Assembly: GCA_036655715.1 (NCBI GenBank)
Contig: JAVVPO010000087.1
Coordinates: forward strand, 1 to 9,711
DNA length: 9,711 nucleotides
Direction of reading: 5' to 3'
Origin: JAVVPO01 sp036655715
GTDB taxonomy: Bacteria; Bacillota; Clostridia; Lachnospirales; Cellulosilyticaceae
Positions 1-6,177 of the stretch are shown here, one piece after another (the stretch's first letter is position 1; the number at the start of each line of letters is the position of its first letter). The notes beneath the pieces are model-generated. The model did not search any database, had not been told where the DNA came from, and saw nothing but the letters and a program-made list of their open reading frames with translations. A program made the position numbers and the translations under genes.

Positions 1-177
1 TACATATTTCCCTTCCGTAATATCTTCTGCAATATTGATACATTGCTGTAAGTCTAGCTTAGCCTTTTTAAGATTTATCGCTAATATATCTAGTTGTTCA
101 ATAGCTGCTCCTCTTAAATCACTCCCATAAAAACTAATTTGCTTACTCGTTACCTCATCAAATTCACATTCTTGCAT
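1..177 (-). CDS. Pentapeptide-repeat protein, C-terminal part, cut by window edge and probably 5'-truncated
   Basis: This minus-strand frame stays open from an ATG at 175-177 to the window edge (59 codons). It has the five-residue periodicity of pentapeptide-repeat proteins: GFNQC (just upstream of the ATG), NMQEC and EFDEV put F, M and F at the central position. FYGSDLRGA follows, then INLKKAKLDLQQCINIAEDI, which resembles the closing region of Qnr-like pentapeptide proteins, so the stop is probably just outside the window. The frame remains open upstream of the ATG only to a TAG at 214-216, and the periodicity fails just before GFNQC. No Shine-Dalgarno sequence is properly spaced before the ATG. 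Family members are usually about 200 residues, so I infer a gene that lost its 5' part. The biochemical role is unknown; some relatives protect DNA gyrase, but nothing here shows that. It could instead be a genuine short gene, which I think less likely. Confidence 0.5.
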   Translation of the reverse strand, partial: MQECEFDEVTSKQISFYGSDLRGAAIEQLDILAINLKKAKLDLQQCINIAEDITEGKYV

Positions 178-297
178 GTTACATTGGTTAAAACCTCTAT
201 TTAAGCTACGTAGCTATTATAAATAATTCTATCATGTTCTATTAGTTAGCAGCAAGGCTATATCCATTCCGCACTTTATTCTCCTATGAATAACGTA

Positions 298-500
298 GCC
301 AAGGGGAGGGGGGAGGATGTCTGAGGGCTTTATTTGGAGCGTTTCGATAAAAGTCTTAGCTTAATTTTCACAGCTGCTCTTAGGATTACTGTTTGAGGCG
401 CACTTTGCCGAGTTTAATCCGTTAGCTGTGAAAATTAGGCTTAGAGTTTTACGAAACACTCCAATAAAAGACCGAAGACATCCTCCCCCCTCCCCTTGGC
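298..500. repeat. Long hairpin element (large imperfect inverted repeat)
   Basis: The arms 298-375 and 424-500 are inverted copies of each other. The outer 25 bp (298-322 against 476-500) match perfectly. The inner 52 bp match except for about ten mismatches or one-base bulges, two of which would be G-U wobbles in RNA of one strand or the other. The apical part nests a further stem, with GGATTA (383-388) opposite TAATCC (415-420). The outer arms are strikingly purine-rich (GGGGAGGGGGGAGG). No ORF fits inside, and no clear target-site duplication flanks it. It fills most of the gene-free stretch 178-578; I see nothing recognisable in 178-297. It is probably a MITE-like or palindromic intergenic repeat, or a highly structured RNA. 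The structure is certain, the nature is not. Confidence 0.85.
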
Positions 501-530
501 GGCCCTATTCTCTTACCTTCTATTCCACGC

Positions 531-573
531 AAAAAAAGAGAGCCAGTCCTAAACCCTAGAACTAACTCTCTCC
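531..573 (-). terminator. Intrinsic terminator of prs
   Basis: Read on the minus strand just after the prs stop, AGAGAGTTAGTTCT (558-571) pairs with AGGACTGGCTCTCT (537-550) across a 7-base loop. The few non-Watson-Crick positions are G-U wobbles. A run of seven T (531-537 on the complement) follows directly. This ends the prs transcript before it reaches the long hairpin element. Confidence 0.9.
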
Positions 574-578
574 CATTA

Positions 579-1535
579 TTAATCAAATAATTTTGAAACT
601 GATAAGTCTTCATGAATACGTCTAATAGCATCTGCAAAAATAGGTGCTACTGAAATTTCACGAATCTTGCTGATTTTTTTCTCTTCCGGAATAGCTATGG
701 TATTTAATATAACAAGTTCTTCAATAGCTGATTCATCGATTCTTGTCATTGCTGGACCTGATAATACACCATGAGTACAACAAGCATATACTGCTGTTGC
801 TCCTCTTTCTTTAAGTGCATTAGCTGCATTACAGATTGTACCTGCAGTATCAATCATATCATCAATTAAGATAACACGTTTACCTTTTACATCACCAATG
901 ATGTTCATGATTTCTGATACGTTAGCTTTTGGTCTTCTCTTATCAATGATTGCTAAAGGTATATCAAGTTTTGTAGCAAATGATCTAACTCTTCCAACAC
1001 TACCTAAGTCAGGAGATACAGCTACTACATCATCAGTATTATCACCGAATTTTTCAATATAGTATTTTGTAAGAAGAGGCATACCTACAAGGTGATCTAA
1101 TGGGATGTTAAAGAACCCTTGGATTTGTGCACAGTGAAGATCCATAGTAAGAACTCTATCTGCGCCAGCTGTTTGAAGTAAATCTGCTACTAATTTTGAG
1201 CTGATTGGATCACGAGCTCTAGTTTTTCTATCTTGTCTTGCATAACCATAGTAAGGGATTACTGCTGTAATACGTCCTGCTGAAGCACGTTTCATAGCAT
1301 CAATCATAATAAGTAATTCCATAAGATGTTCATTAGCTGGTGTTGATGTAGGTTGGATGATGAATACATCTGTACCACGAACCTTTTCATCGATTTTTAC
1401 AGAAGTTTCTCCATCACTAAATCTTAAAATCTCAGATTTCCCTAAGCTAACACCTAGTCCTTTGGCAATTTCAGCGGCTAACTCTGGGTGTGCATTCGCA
1501 GCAAACACTTTAATATCAGTGTAATTTCTAATCAT
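579..1535 (-). CDS. prs: Ribose-phosphate pyrophosphokinase (PRPP synthetase, class I)
   Basis: The enzyme transfers pyrophosphate from ATP to ribose 5-phosphate, giving PRPP for purine, pyrimidine, histidine, tryptophan and NAD synthesis in the cytoplasm. The 318-residue length is normal for the class I family. Visible motifs are YARQDRK (98-104) near the ATP site, DLHCAQIQGFF (132-142) with His134, the flexible-loop KRRPKAN (199-205), and the PRPP-binding signature VILIDDMIDTAGT (221-233). The C-terminal half keeps the phosphoribosyltransferase fold typical of the hexameric enzymes. The ATG at 1533-1535 has AGGAGG at 1546-1551, 10 nt upstream. The gene lies 83 bp after glmU and has its own promoter in that gap. 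An intrinsic terminator follows. Its product PRPP is the effector of PurR, which is encoded about 4.6 kb upstream on the same strand. Nothing looks abnormal. Confidence 0.98.
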   Translation of the reverse strand: MIRNYTDIKVFAANAHPELAAEIAKGLGVSLGKSEILRFSDGETSVKIDEKVRGTDVFIIQPTSTPANEHLMELLIMIDAMKRASAGRITAVIPYYGYARQDRKTRARDPISSKLVADLLQTAGADRVLTMDLHCAQIQGFFNIPLDHLVGMPLLTKYYIEKFGDNTDDVVAVSPDLGSVGRVRSFATKLDIPLAIIDKRRPKANVSEIMNIIGDVKGKRVILIDDMIDTAGTICNAANALKERGATAVYACCTHGVLSGPAMTRIDESAIEELVILNTIAIPEEKKISKIREISVAPIFADAIRRIHEDLSVSKLFD

Positions 1536-1581
1536 TTGATTAAGTCCTCCTTAAAATAAATACGTCCATCAAATCGACAAC

Positions 1582-1609
1582 ATTATACCATATTATCAAT
1601 AAAATGCAA
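1582..1609 (-). promoter_or_regulatory. Sigma-A-type promoter of prs
   Basis: On the minus strand, TTGCAT (1604-1609) and TATAAT (1582-1587) are separated by 16 bp. The -10 box is preceded by TGG, an extended -10 (TGn). It sits entirely in the glmU-prs gap, so prs can be transcribed independently of glmU. The leader would be about 40 nt. Confidence 0.75.
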
Positions 1610-1618
1610 ATTTAAAGT

Positions 1619-2983
1619 TTAATTTTGACGCTTTTTTGTTACCCATCCCTCTTTATTTTCTTGTCTAGCTCTCGCTATTCCAAGACTATCTTTTGATATA
1701 TCTTTAGTGATAGTAGAACCCGCAGCTGTATAAGCCCCCTCTTCTACAATCACAGGAGAAACAATATTACTATTACATCCAATAAATGCATTATCCTTAA
1801 TAGTACTTCTATATTTTTTTGTTCCATCATAATTTACAATCACTGTTCCACAGCCAAAATTAACGTTAGAACCTACATCTGCATCTCCTATATAAGTTAA
1901 GTGAGATGCTTTCGTCCCATCACCAATTGTTGCATTTTTAACTTCTACAAAATCGCCAATTTTTACATTTTTTCCAATGCGGCTATTAGGTCTAATATAA
2001 GCAAATGGCCCTACATGGGTTCCATCATCAATAGAACTATCTGTTATAACACTACACTCTACTTCTACTCGACTCGCTAATAGACTATTTTTGATCTTAG
2101 AGTTAAATCCAATATGACAACCCCTGCCAATCTTCGTTGCGCCTTGTATAATGCATCCAGGCTCAATAATCGTATCTTCTCCAATTTCAACACTTGCATC
2201 TATATACGTATTTTGTGGGTCAATGAGTGTTACCCCACTATTCATATGTTTTAGGTTAATTCTATTTTTCATAATAGCCGTAAGCTCTGCTAGTTGCTCT
2301 CTTGAATTAACACCTAAGATATCTTCTATTTCTTTAATGGCAATAGCATCTACGCTATGCCCTTCACTTAATAAAATCTCTACTGTATCTGTTAGGTAGT
2401 ATTCTTTTTGCACATTATCATTTGTAAGCTTAGATAATGCAAACTTTAATAGCTTCGCTTCAAAGACATACATCCCACCATTTATTTCTAGGATTTTTTG
2501 TTCTTCTTTTGAGGCATCTTTTTGCTCTACGATTCTAACAAATTTGCCATTAGCATCTCTTACAATTCTTCCATACCCTGTAGAATCTTCTACTATCGCT
2601 GAAAGTACTGTTGCTGCATTTTTATTATTTCTATGGAAATCTAACAGCTCTTGCACTGTCTCACCTGTAATAAGTGGTGTATCTCCATAAAGAATAATGA
2701 TTTCTCCATCATCTGGTATAAAATTCATGGCTTGCATAACGGCATGGCCTGTCCCTAACTGCTCTATTTGCATTGCATAAGTTACGTCATCACCTATTGC
2801 CTTTTTAACTTCTTCTGCTTTGTGACCTATAATTAAGCAAATTTCTGTAGCTCCTACTTGCTTCGCTGCTTGAATAGGATAATACACCATAGGTTTGCCA
2901 AATACTTCGTGTAATACTTTTGAAGTTTCAGATTTCATACGTGTGCCTTGGCCTGCTGCTAAGATTAAAGCTCTCGTATTCAT
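1619..2983 (-). CDS. glmU: Bifunctional N-acetylglucosamine-1-phosphate uridyltransferase / glucosamine-1-phosphate acetyltransferase
   Basis: GlmU acetylates glucosamine 1-phosphate and then joins it to UTP, giving UDP-GlcNAc for peptidoglycan and other glycans. The N-terminal pyrophosphorylase domain (about 1-228) shows LAAGQGTRMK (8-17), QLGTGHA (76-82) and YGDTPL (99-104, catalytic-region Asp101). The C-terminal part (from about 250) is a left-handed beta-helix of hexapeptide repeats with the acetyltransferase motif HLTYIGDA (catalytic-type His361) and NYDGTKK (384-390). I chose the ATG at 2981-2983 (454 aa) because AAGGGTGG at 2989-2996 lies 5 nt upstream and the protein then begins MNTRALILAAGQGT, like relatives. 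A GTG nine bases upstream (2990-2992) would overlap that ribosome site. The gene lies between spoVG and prs, the usual Firmicutes order. A strong terminator separates it from spoVG, and the 76-bp gap has only weak promoter candidates, such as TTGCAT with GAAAAT 17 bp downstream. Confidence 0.97.
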   Translation of the reverse strand: MNTRALILAAGQGTRMKSETSKVLHEVFGKPMVYYPIQAAKQVGATEICLIIGHKAEEVKKAIGDDVTYAMQIEQLGTGHAVMQAMNFIPDDGEIIILYGDTPLITGETVQELLDFHRNNKNAATVLSAIVEDSTGYGRIVRDANGKFVRIVEQKDASKEEQKILEINGGMYVFEAKLLKFALSKLTNDNVQKEYYLTDTVEILLSEGHSVDAIAIKEIEDILGVNSREQLAELTAIMKNRINLKHMNSGVTLIDPQNTYIDASVEIGEDTIIEPGCIIQGATKIGRGCHIGFNSKIKNSLLASRVEVECSVITDSSIDDGTHVGPFAYIRPNSRIGKNVKIGDFVEVKNATIGDGTKASHLTYIGDADVGSNVNFGCGTVIVNYDGTKKYRSTIKDNAFIGCNSNIVSPVIVEEGAYTAAGSTITKDISKDSLGIARARQENKEGWVTKKRQN

Positions 2984-3059
2984 AACTTCCACCCTTTCAT
3001 TTATGACTTATAATTTCCATTTTCTCATTTTATAAGCATTTATGCAACTCCCCACCCAT

Positions 3060-3105
3060 AAAAAAAGTACTCTTTTAAATAATTCTTTAAAAGAGTACTT
3101 TTTTT
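3060..3105 (-). terminator. Perfect 20-bp stem terminator after spoVG
   Basis: Arms 3060-3079 and 3086-3105 are exact inverted copies (20 bp) with a 6-base loop. The stem begins with seven A and ends with seven T on either strand, so it can stop transcription in both directions. It lies 9 bp past the spoVG stop and should reduce readthrough from spoVG into glmU. Confidence 0.92.
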
Positions 3106-3114
3106 ATTATCCAA

Positions 3115-3417
3115 TTATTCTTCAAATACTGCTACTTCATCTTCTGTAGCATCATCTTCAGAAAGTAAAACCATTTCGTATTTCTCAAGAACTGTCTTTT
3201 GAATACGATCTCTAGTCTCTGAATTGATTGGATGTGCTATATCTCTAAATTCACCATCCAAAGTTTTACGGCTTGGCATAGCAATGAAACGACCTTTGTC
3301 TCCTTCAATTACTTTGATGTCATGAACTACAAATTCATTATCAAATGTAACAGAAACAACTGCTTTCATTTTTCCATCCTTATTGATTTTTCTTACTCTA
3401 ATATCTGTGATTTCCAT
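3115..3417 (-). CDS. spoVG: Septation / global regulator SpoVG
   Basis: SpoVG is a small nucleic-acid-binding regulator, first known for its effects on sporulation and septation in Bacillus and later shown to bind RNA and DNA in other Firmicutes. The 100-residue product starts MEITDIRVRKI and contains FDNEFVVHDIKVI, FIAMPSRKT and the very conserved GEFRDIAHPINSETR, which together identify the family. The C-terminus is acidic and variable (SEDDATEDEVAVFEE), as usual. I chose the ATG at 3415-3417, with AGGAGG at 3428-3433 10 nt upstream. A TTG two codons earlier (3421-3423) is only 4 nt from that site and would add residues other SpoVG proteins lack. A promoter and a terminator surround the gene, so it can form a single-gene unit, although readthrough from glgD is possible because no glgD terminator is visible. 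Confidence 0.96.
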   Translation of the reverse strand: MEITDIRVRKINKDGKMKAVVSVTFDNEFVVHDIKVIEGDKGRFIAMPSRKTLDGEFRDIAHPINSETRDRIQKTVLEKYEMVLLSEDDATEDEVAVFEE

Positions 3418-3503
3418 TAGCAAAAACCCTCCTGTTCTAATCTCCAGCCTAGGCGTTTATCCCCATCCATAAGCTATATTTGCAGTATTTTTTTGTAATT
3501 TAA

Positions 3504-3532
3504 ATTATATACCATGTTTATACATTAATCAA
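3504..3532 (-). promoter_or_regulatory. Sigma-A-type promoter of spoVG
   Basis: On the minus strand, TTGATT (3527-3532) and a perfect TATAAT (3504-3509) are 17 bp apart. The leader would be about 80 nt and contains the 8-bp palindrome GCCTAGGC at 3447-3454. I do not see the sigma-H promoter form described for Bacillus subtilis spoVG. Confidence 0.75.
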
Positions 3533-3607
3533 TATTTTTTTCAAAATTCATAATTATAAATTACGTTTTCTACTATTGTATAGTTATTACTGTTAAATTC
3601 TACACTC

Positions 3608-4717
3608 TTATACAATACTTTTTTTAGGTAATACTACAATTTTTTCTTTTGTGCCTATAATTCTTTGCCCATCTGATACATATACTTGTTTATCTAGTAT
3701 AGCATTCTCAATAACAGCTCCTCTACCTATTGTGCATCCCTCCATAATAATAGAGTTACGTATAACGGTATCCTCCCCAACGAATACTTTTCTAAATAAA
3801 ACTGAATGCTCAATGGTTCCATTAATGATATCTCCACCACTAATAATACTATTAGATATGTCACAGCTTTCACTAAATTTAGCCGGTGGCTCATCTTTTG
3901 ATTTAGTGTACACTGGTGGATATTGTTTAAACATAATTTCTCTTACTTCAGGATTAAGGAAGTCCATATTAATATCATAAAACTCGTTAATATCTTTTAT
4001 GGTTCTCCAGTATCCCTCAAATACATAAGCATAAATACTTAATTTTCTTCTATATCGAATAATAATATCTGCAACTATACTATATCTACCTTCTGCTTCT
4101 AACTCTTCTAATAAGTTAATAAGTAGCTCTCTTCCTATTACATAGATTCCCAAAGAAGCGATTGTAGATTGTGGCTCTAGTGGCTTTTCTTCAAATTCTA
4201 CTACTTTATTATCTTCATTTAAAACTGCAACACCATAATCTTGTAACTGATAGGTCTCAAAATCTTTACATACTAAAGTAATATCTGCTCCCTTTTTTTC
4301 ATGATATTTAATAATTTTATCAAAATCTATTTTTGCAATTTGTTCTCCTGAAGTAATGACTACATAAGGTTCATTACTTTTCTTAAGAAAATCTATATTT
4401 TGATAAATAGCATCTGCTGTTCCCTTAAAACTAAAGGTAGCTGAATTACGCATATGCGGTGTTAATACAAATAACCCTGTCTTTTTGCGTCCAAAATCCC
4501 ACCATTTAGATGAAGAGATATGGTCTGTTAATGACCTTGTATTATGTTGAGAAATAACTGCTACTTTTTTTATTCCAGAATTACTTAAATTGCTTAACAC
4601 AAAATCTATAGCCCTGTATAGCCCACCTATCGGCATGGCCGCTACATTTCTATTGTATGTTAATTCTTCAAGTGAATTTCTTTTTCCTCCTGCTAGTACA
4701 ATTCCTACTGCTTTCAT
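3608..4717 (-). CDS. glgD: GlgD, non-catalytic-type subunit of glucose-1-phosphate adenylyltransferase
   Basis: GlgD is the partner of GlgC in the Firmicutes ADP-glucose pyrophosphorylase, the first committed enzyme of glycogen synthesis. The 369-residue protein has the nucleotidyltransferase fold (about 1-245) and a short left-handed beta-helix (about 285-350). Compared with the neighbouring GlgC, the active-site motifs have decayed: GGQGSRLGVLT becomes GGKRNSLEELT (10-20), SGDHVYKMDY becomes SGEQIAKIDF (123-132), and WRDIGT becomes WRTIKD (237-242). KGTADAIYQN (98-107) and FEEKP (175-179) are kept. This fits the known regulatory or helper role of GlgD, which has little activity alone. The ATG at 4715-4717 is preceded by a purine-rich GAGGGGGAAGAG. 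It begins 13 bp after the glgC stop, so the two genes are almost certainly cotranscribed. No intrinsic terminator is evident after it. Confidence 0.95.
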   Translation of the reverse strand: MKAVGIVLAGGKRNSLEELTYNRNVAAMPIGGLYRAIDFVLSNLSNSGIKKVAVISQHNTRSLTDHISSSKWWDFGRKKTGLFVLTPHMRNSATFSFKGTADAIYQNIDFLKKSNEPYVVITSGEQIAKIDFDKIIKYHEKKGADITLVCKDFETYQLQDYGVAVLNEDNKVVEFEEKPLEPQSTIASLGIYVIGRELLINLLEELEAEGRYSIVADIIIRYRRKLSIYAYVFEGYWRTIKDINEFYDINMDFLNPEVREIMFKQYPPVYTKSKDEPPAKFSESCDISNSIISGGDIINGTIEHSVLFRKVFVGEDTVIRNSIIMEGCTIGRGAVIENAILDKQVYVSDGQRIIGTKEKIVVLPKKSIV

Positions 4718-4730
4718 ACTCTTCCCCCCT

Positions 4731-5993
4731 CTAAACGATAAGCGAATGACCGCTCTCTAATCTACTTCCTACATAATCTGCTTCTATTGTTTGTCCACTT
4801 ATCTCGCAGTTTTTACCAATTACTACGTTATCTGGGATAATAGTTCCTGCCCCAATAACGGTAATACCACTACTATAGATATGTGATTTTTCTTCATGAA
4901 TTTTATTTTCACCTTGTCCTATATGGGTATTCCCACCTATAATACATTTTTCTGATATGATACATCCTTCAAGCACTGCACCTTTTTTAATGACTGTATC
5001 TTGCATAACAATAGCATTTCGAACAATAGCACCTTCTTCAACGACAACACGTGGCCCAAGTACTGCATTTTGGATTTCGCCGTAGACTTCACAACCTTCT
5101 GAAATAATTGCTTGTCCAATTTTACTTGTATGGGAGATAAATTCTGGTGGTTGATTGTCTAGAGAAGTGTAAATCTTCCAAAACTCATCGTAAAGATTAA
5201 ATTCTGGTAAGGTATACGTAAGTTCCATATTAGCTAGCCAATAAGATTCTATCGTTCCTATATCTCTCCAGTAATCATTAAATCTATAAGCATATACAGG
5301 TTGTCCACCATCAATCATAGTCGGTATAATATGCTTACCAAAGTCACTTTCTTCGTGTCTTGCATTATCTGTTATAAGTGCTTCTCTTAACTTACTCCAT
5401 GTAAATATGTAAATCCCCATAGAAGCTAAATTACTCTTAGGCTCTTTTGGTTTTTCTTCAAACTCTATGATGCGGTCTACTTCGTCTGTATTCATAATAC
5501 CAAACTGATTAGCTTGTTCTATGGGTACTTCCATTACCGCAATTGTTGCATCTGCGCCTTTTTCCTTATGGCTTTCTAGCATTTGGCTATAATCCATCTT
5601 ATAAACATGGTCCCCTGAGAGAATCAGTACATACTCTGGATTATAAGAATCAATGTATCTTATATTTTGATAAATAGCATTAGCTGTTCCAGAATACCAT
5701 TCCCCTTGGCTACCTGTTACAAATGGTGAAAGAACTGTTACCCCACCATTAGATCTATCTAAATCCCAAGGAATTCCTATTCCAATATGTTTATTAAGTA
5801 TTAAAGGTTCGTATTGAGTAAGTACCCCCACAGTATCTATTCCTGAGTTGATACAGTTACTAAGTGGAAAATCTATAATCCTATATTTCCCCCCAAACAT
5901 TACAGCCGGTTTAGCGATTTCTTTCGTTAACACCCCGAGTCTACTTCCTTGCCCTCCAGCTAACAGCATGGCAATCATCTCTTTTTTGTTCAT
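4731..5993 (-). CDS. glgC: Glucose-1-phosphate adenylyltransferase, catalytic subunit GlgC
   Basis: GlgC converts glucose 1-phosphate and ATP to ADP-glucose, the glycosyl donor for bacterial glycogen. Its 420 residues begin with the nucleotide-binding loop LLAGGQGSRLGVLT (10-23), followed by KPAVMFGGKYRIIDF, SGTANAIYQN (101-110), SGDHVYKMDY (126-135, catalytic-type Asp128), FEEKP (178-182) and WRDIGT (242-247). The C-terminal third (about 285-410) is a hexapeptide-repeat left-handed beta-helix, the allosteric and oligomer domain. All core motifs are intact, unlike in GlgD. AGGAGG lies just before the ATG, and a promoter is visible about 60 bp upstream. The glgC-glgD pair stands between purR and spoVG without glgA, glgB or glgP in view, so the rest of the glycogen pathway must be elsewhere. 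Confidence 0.97.
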   Translation of the reverse strand: MNKKEMIAMLLAGGQGSRLGVLTKEIAKPAVMFGGKYRIIDFPLSNCINSGIDTVGVLTQYEPLILNKHIGIGIPWDLDRSNGGVTVLSPFVTGSQGEWYSGTANAIYQNIRYIDSYNPEYVLILSGDHVYKMDYSQMLESHKEKGADATIAVMEVPIEQANQFGIMNTDEVDRIIEFEEKPKEPKSNLASMGIYIFTWSKLREALITDNARHEESDFGKHIIPTMIDGGQPVYAYRFNDYWRDIGTIESYWLANMELTYTLPEFNLYDEFWKIYTSLDNQPPEFISHTSKIGQAIISEGCEVYGEIQNAVLGPRVVVEEGAIVRNAIVMQDTVIKKGAVLEGCIISEKCIIGGNTHIGQGENKIHEEKSHIYSSGITVIGAGTIIPDNVVIGKNCEISGQTIEADYVGSRLESGHSLIV

Positions 5994-6046
5994 GCAGCCC
6001 CCTCCTAAGTCTTGTTATCTCTATTTATGTATCTATTACATTTTTA

Positions 6047-6075
6047 ATTTTATCACATTATACAGACTTTTACAA
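6047..6075 (-). promoter_or_regulatory. Probable sigma-A-type promoter of glgCD
   Basis: On the minus strand, TTGTAA (6070-6075) and TAAAAT (6047-6052) are 17 bp apart. A second -10-like TATAAT lies at 6057-6062 but has no good -35 partner. The promoter is downstream of the purR terminator, so glgCD is probably its own unit. Confidence 0.55.
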
Positions 6076-6136
6076 TATTATCCAGTTCGATATTTTAAAA
6101 ATAATTAGAATTCTCCTTTTTTTGTTTTAATTCTAA

Positions 6137-6177
6137 ATAAAACAAAAAGGTTTAGTAGAAATCTACTAAACCTTTTT
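6137..6177 (-). terminator. Intrinsic terminator of purR, overlapping its stop codon
   Basis: Arms 6144-6159 and 6162-6177 are exact 16-bp inverted copies around a 2-base spacer, and on the minus strand the stem ends in CCTTTTTGTTTT. The TAA stop at 6176-6178 overlaps the base of the stem, so ribosomes terminating there would sit on the hairpin. Confidence 0.9.

Noticed and set aside
298..500. Reading the long inverted repeat as a CRISPR array or an IS with a transposase
   Set aside because: There are no direct repeats with spacers, and the 203 bp are too short for, and contain no trace of, a transposase.
449..637. A 62-codon minus-strand ORF across the hairpin element and the end of prs
   Set aside because: It overlaps the prs 3' end in another frame, crosses the prs terminator and the inverted repeat, and resembles no protein I know.
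2151..2399. Plus-strand ORF of 82 codons opposite glmU
   Set aside because: It is a reverse-strand shadow of a conserved glmU coding region with no ribosome binding site.
3232..3420. Plus-strand ORF of 62 codons opposite spoVG
   Set aside because: It is antisense to a fully conserved SpoVG protein, and its translation has the biased look of a shadow.
3418..3497. Riboswitch in the spoVG leader
   Set aside because: Only an 8-bp palindrome is present; there is no conserved aptamer pattern and no terminator before the start codon.
3651..3980. Plus-strand ORF of 109 codons opposite glgD
   Set aside because: It is antisense to the glgD beta-helix region, and its length follows from the opposite strand's codon bias.
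4937..5119. Minus-strand ORF of 60 codons inside glgC in another frame
   Set aside because: It is embedded in the intact glgC frame, with no start signal of its own.
6083..6095. A PurBox-like CGAAC half-site just upstream of the glgC promoter (minus strand)
   Set aside because: It matches about 10 of 13 positions of the Bacillus PurBox but lacks the second C of CCGAAC and the paired inverted half-site PurR normally needs, so chance is the simpler explanation.
5848..6108. Plus-strand ORF of 86 codons across the glgC start and promoter
   Set aside because: It is antisense to the glgC 5' end and runs through the glgC promoter, with no ribosome site.
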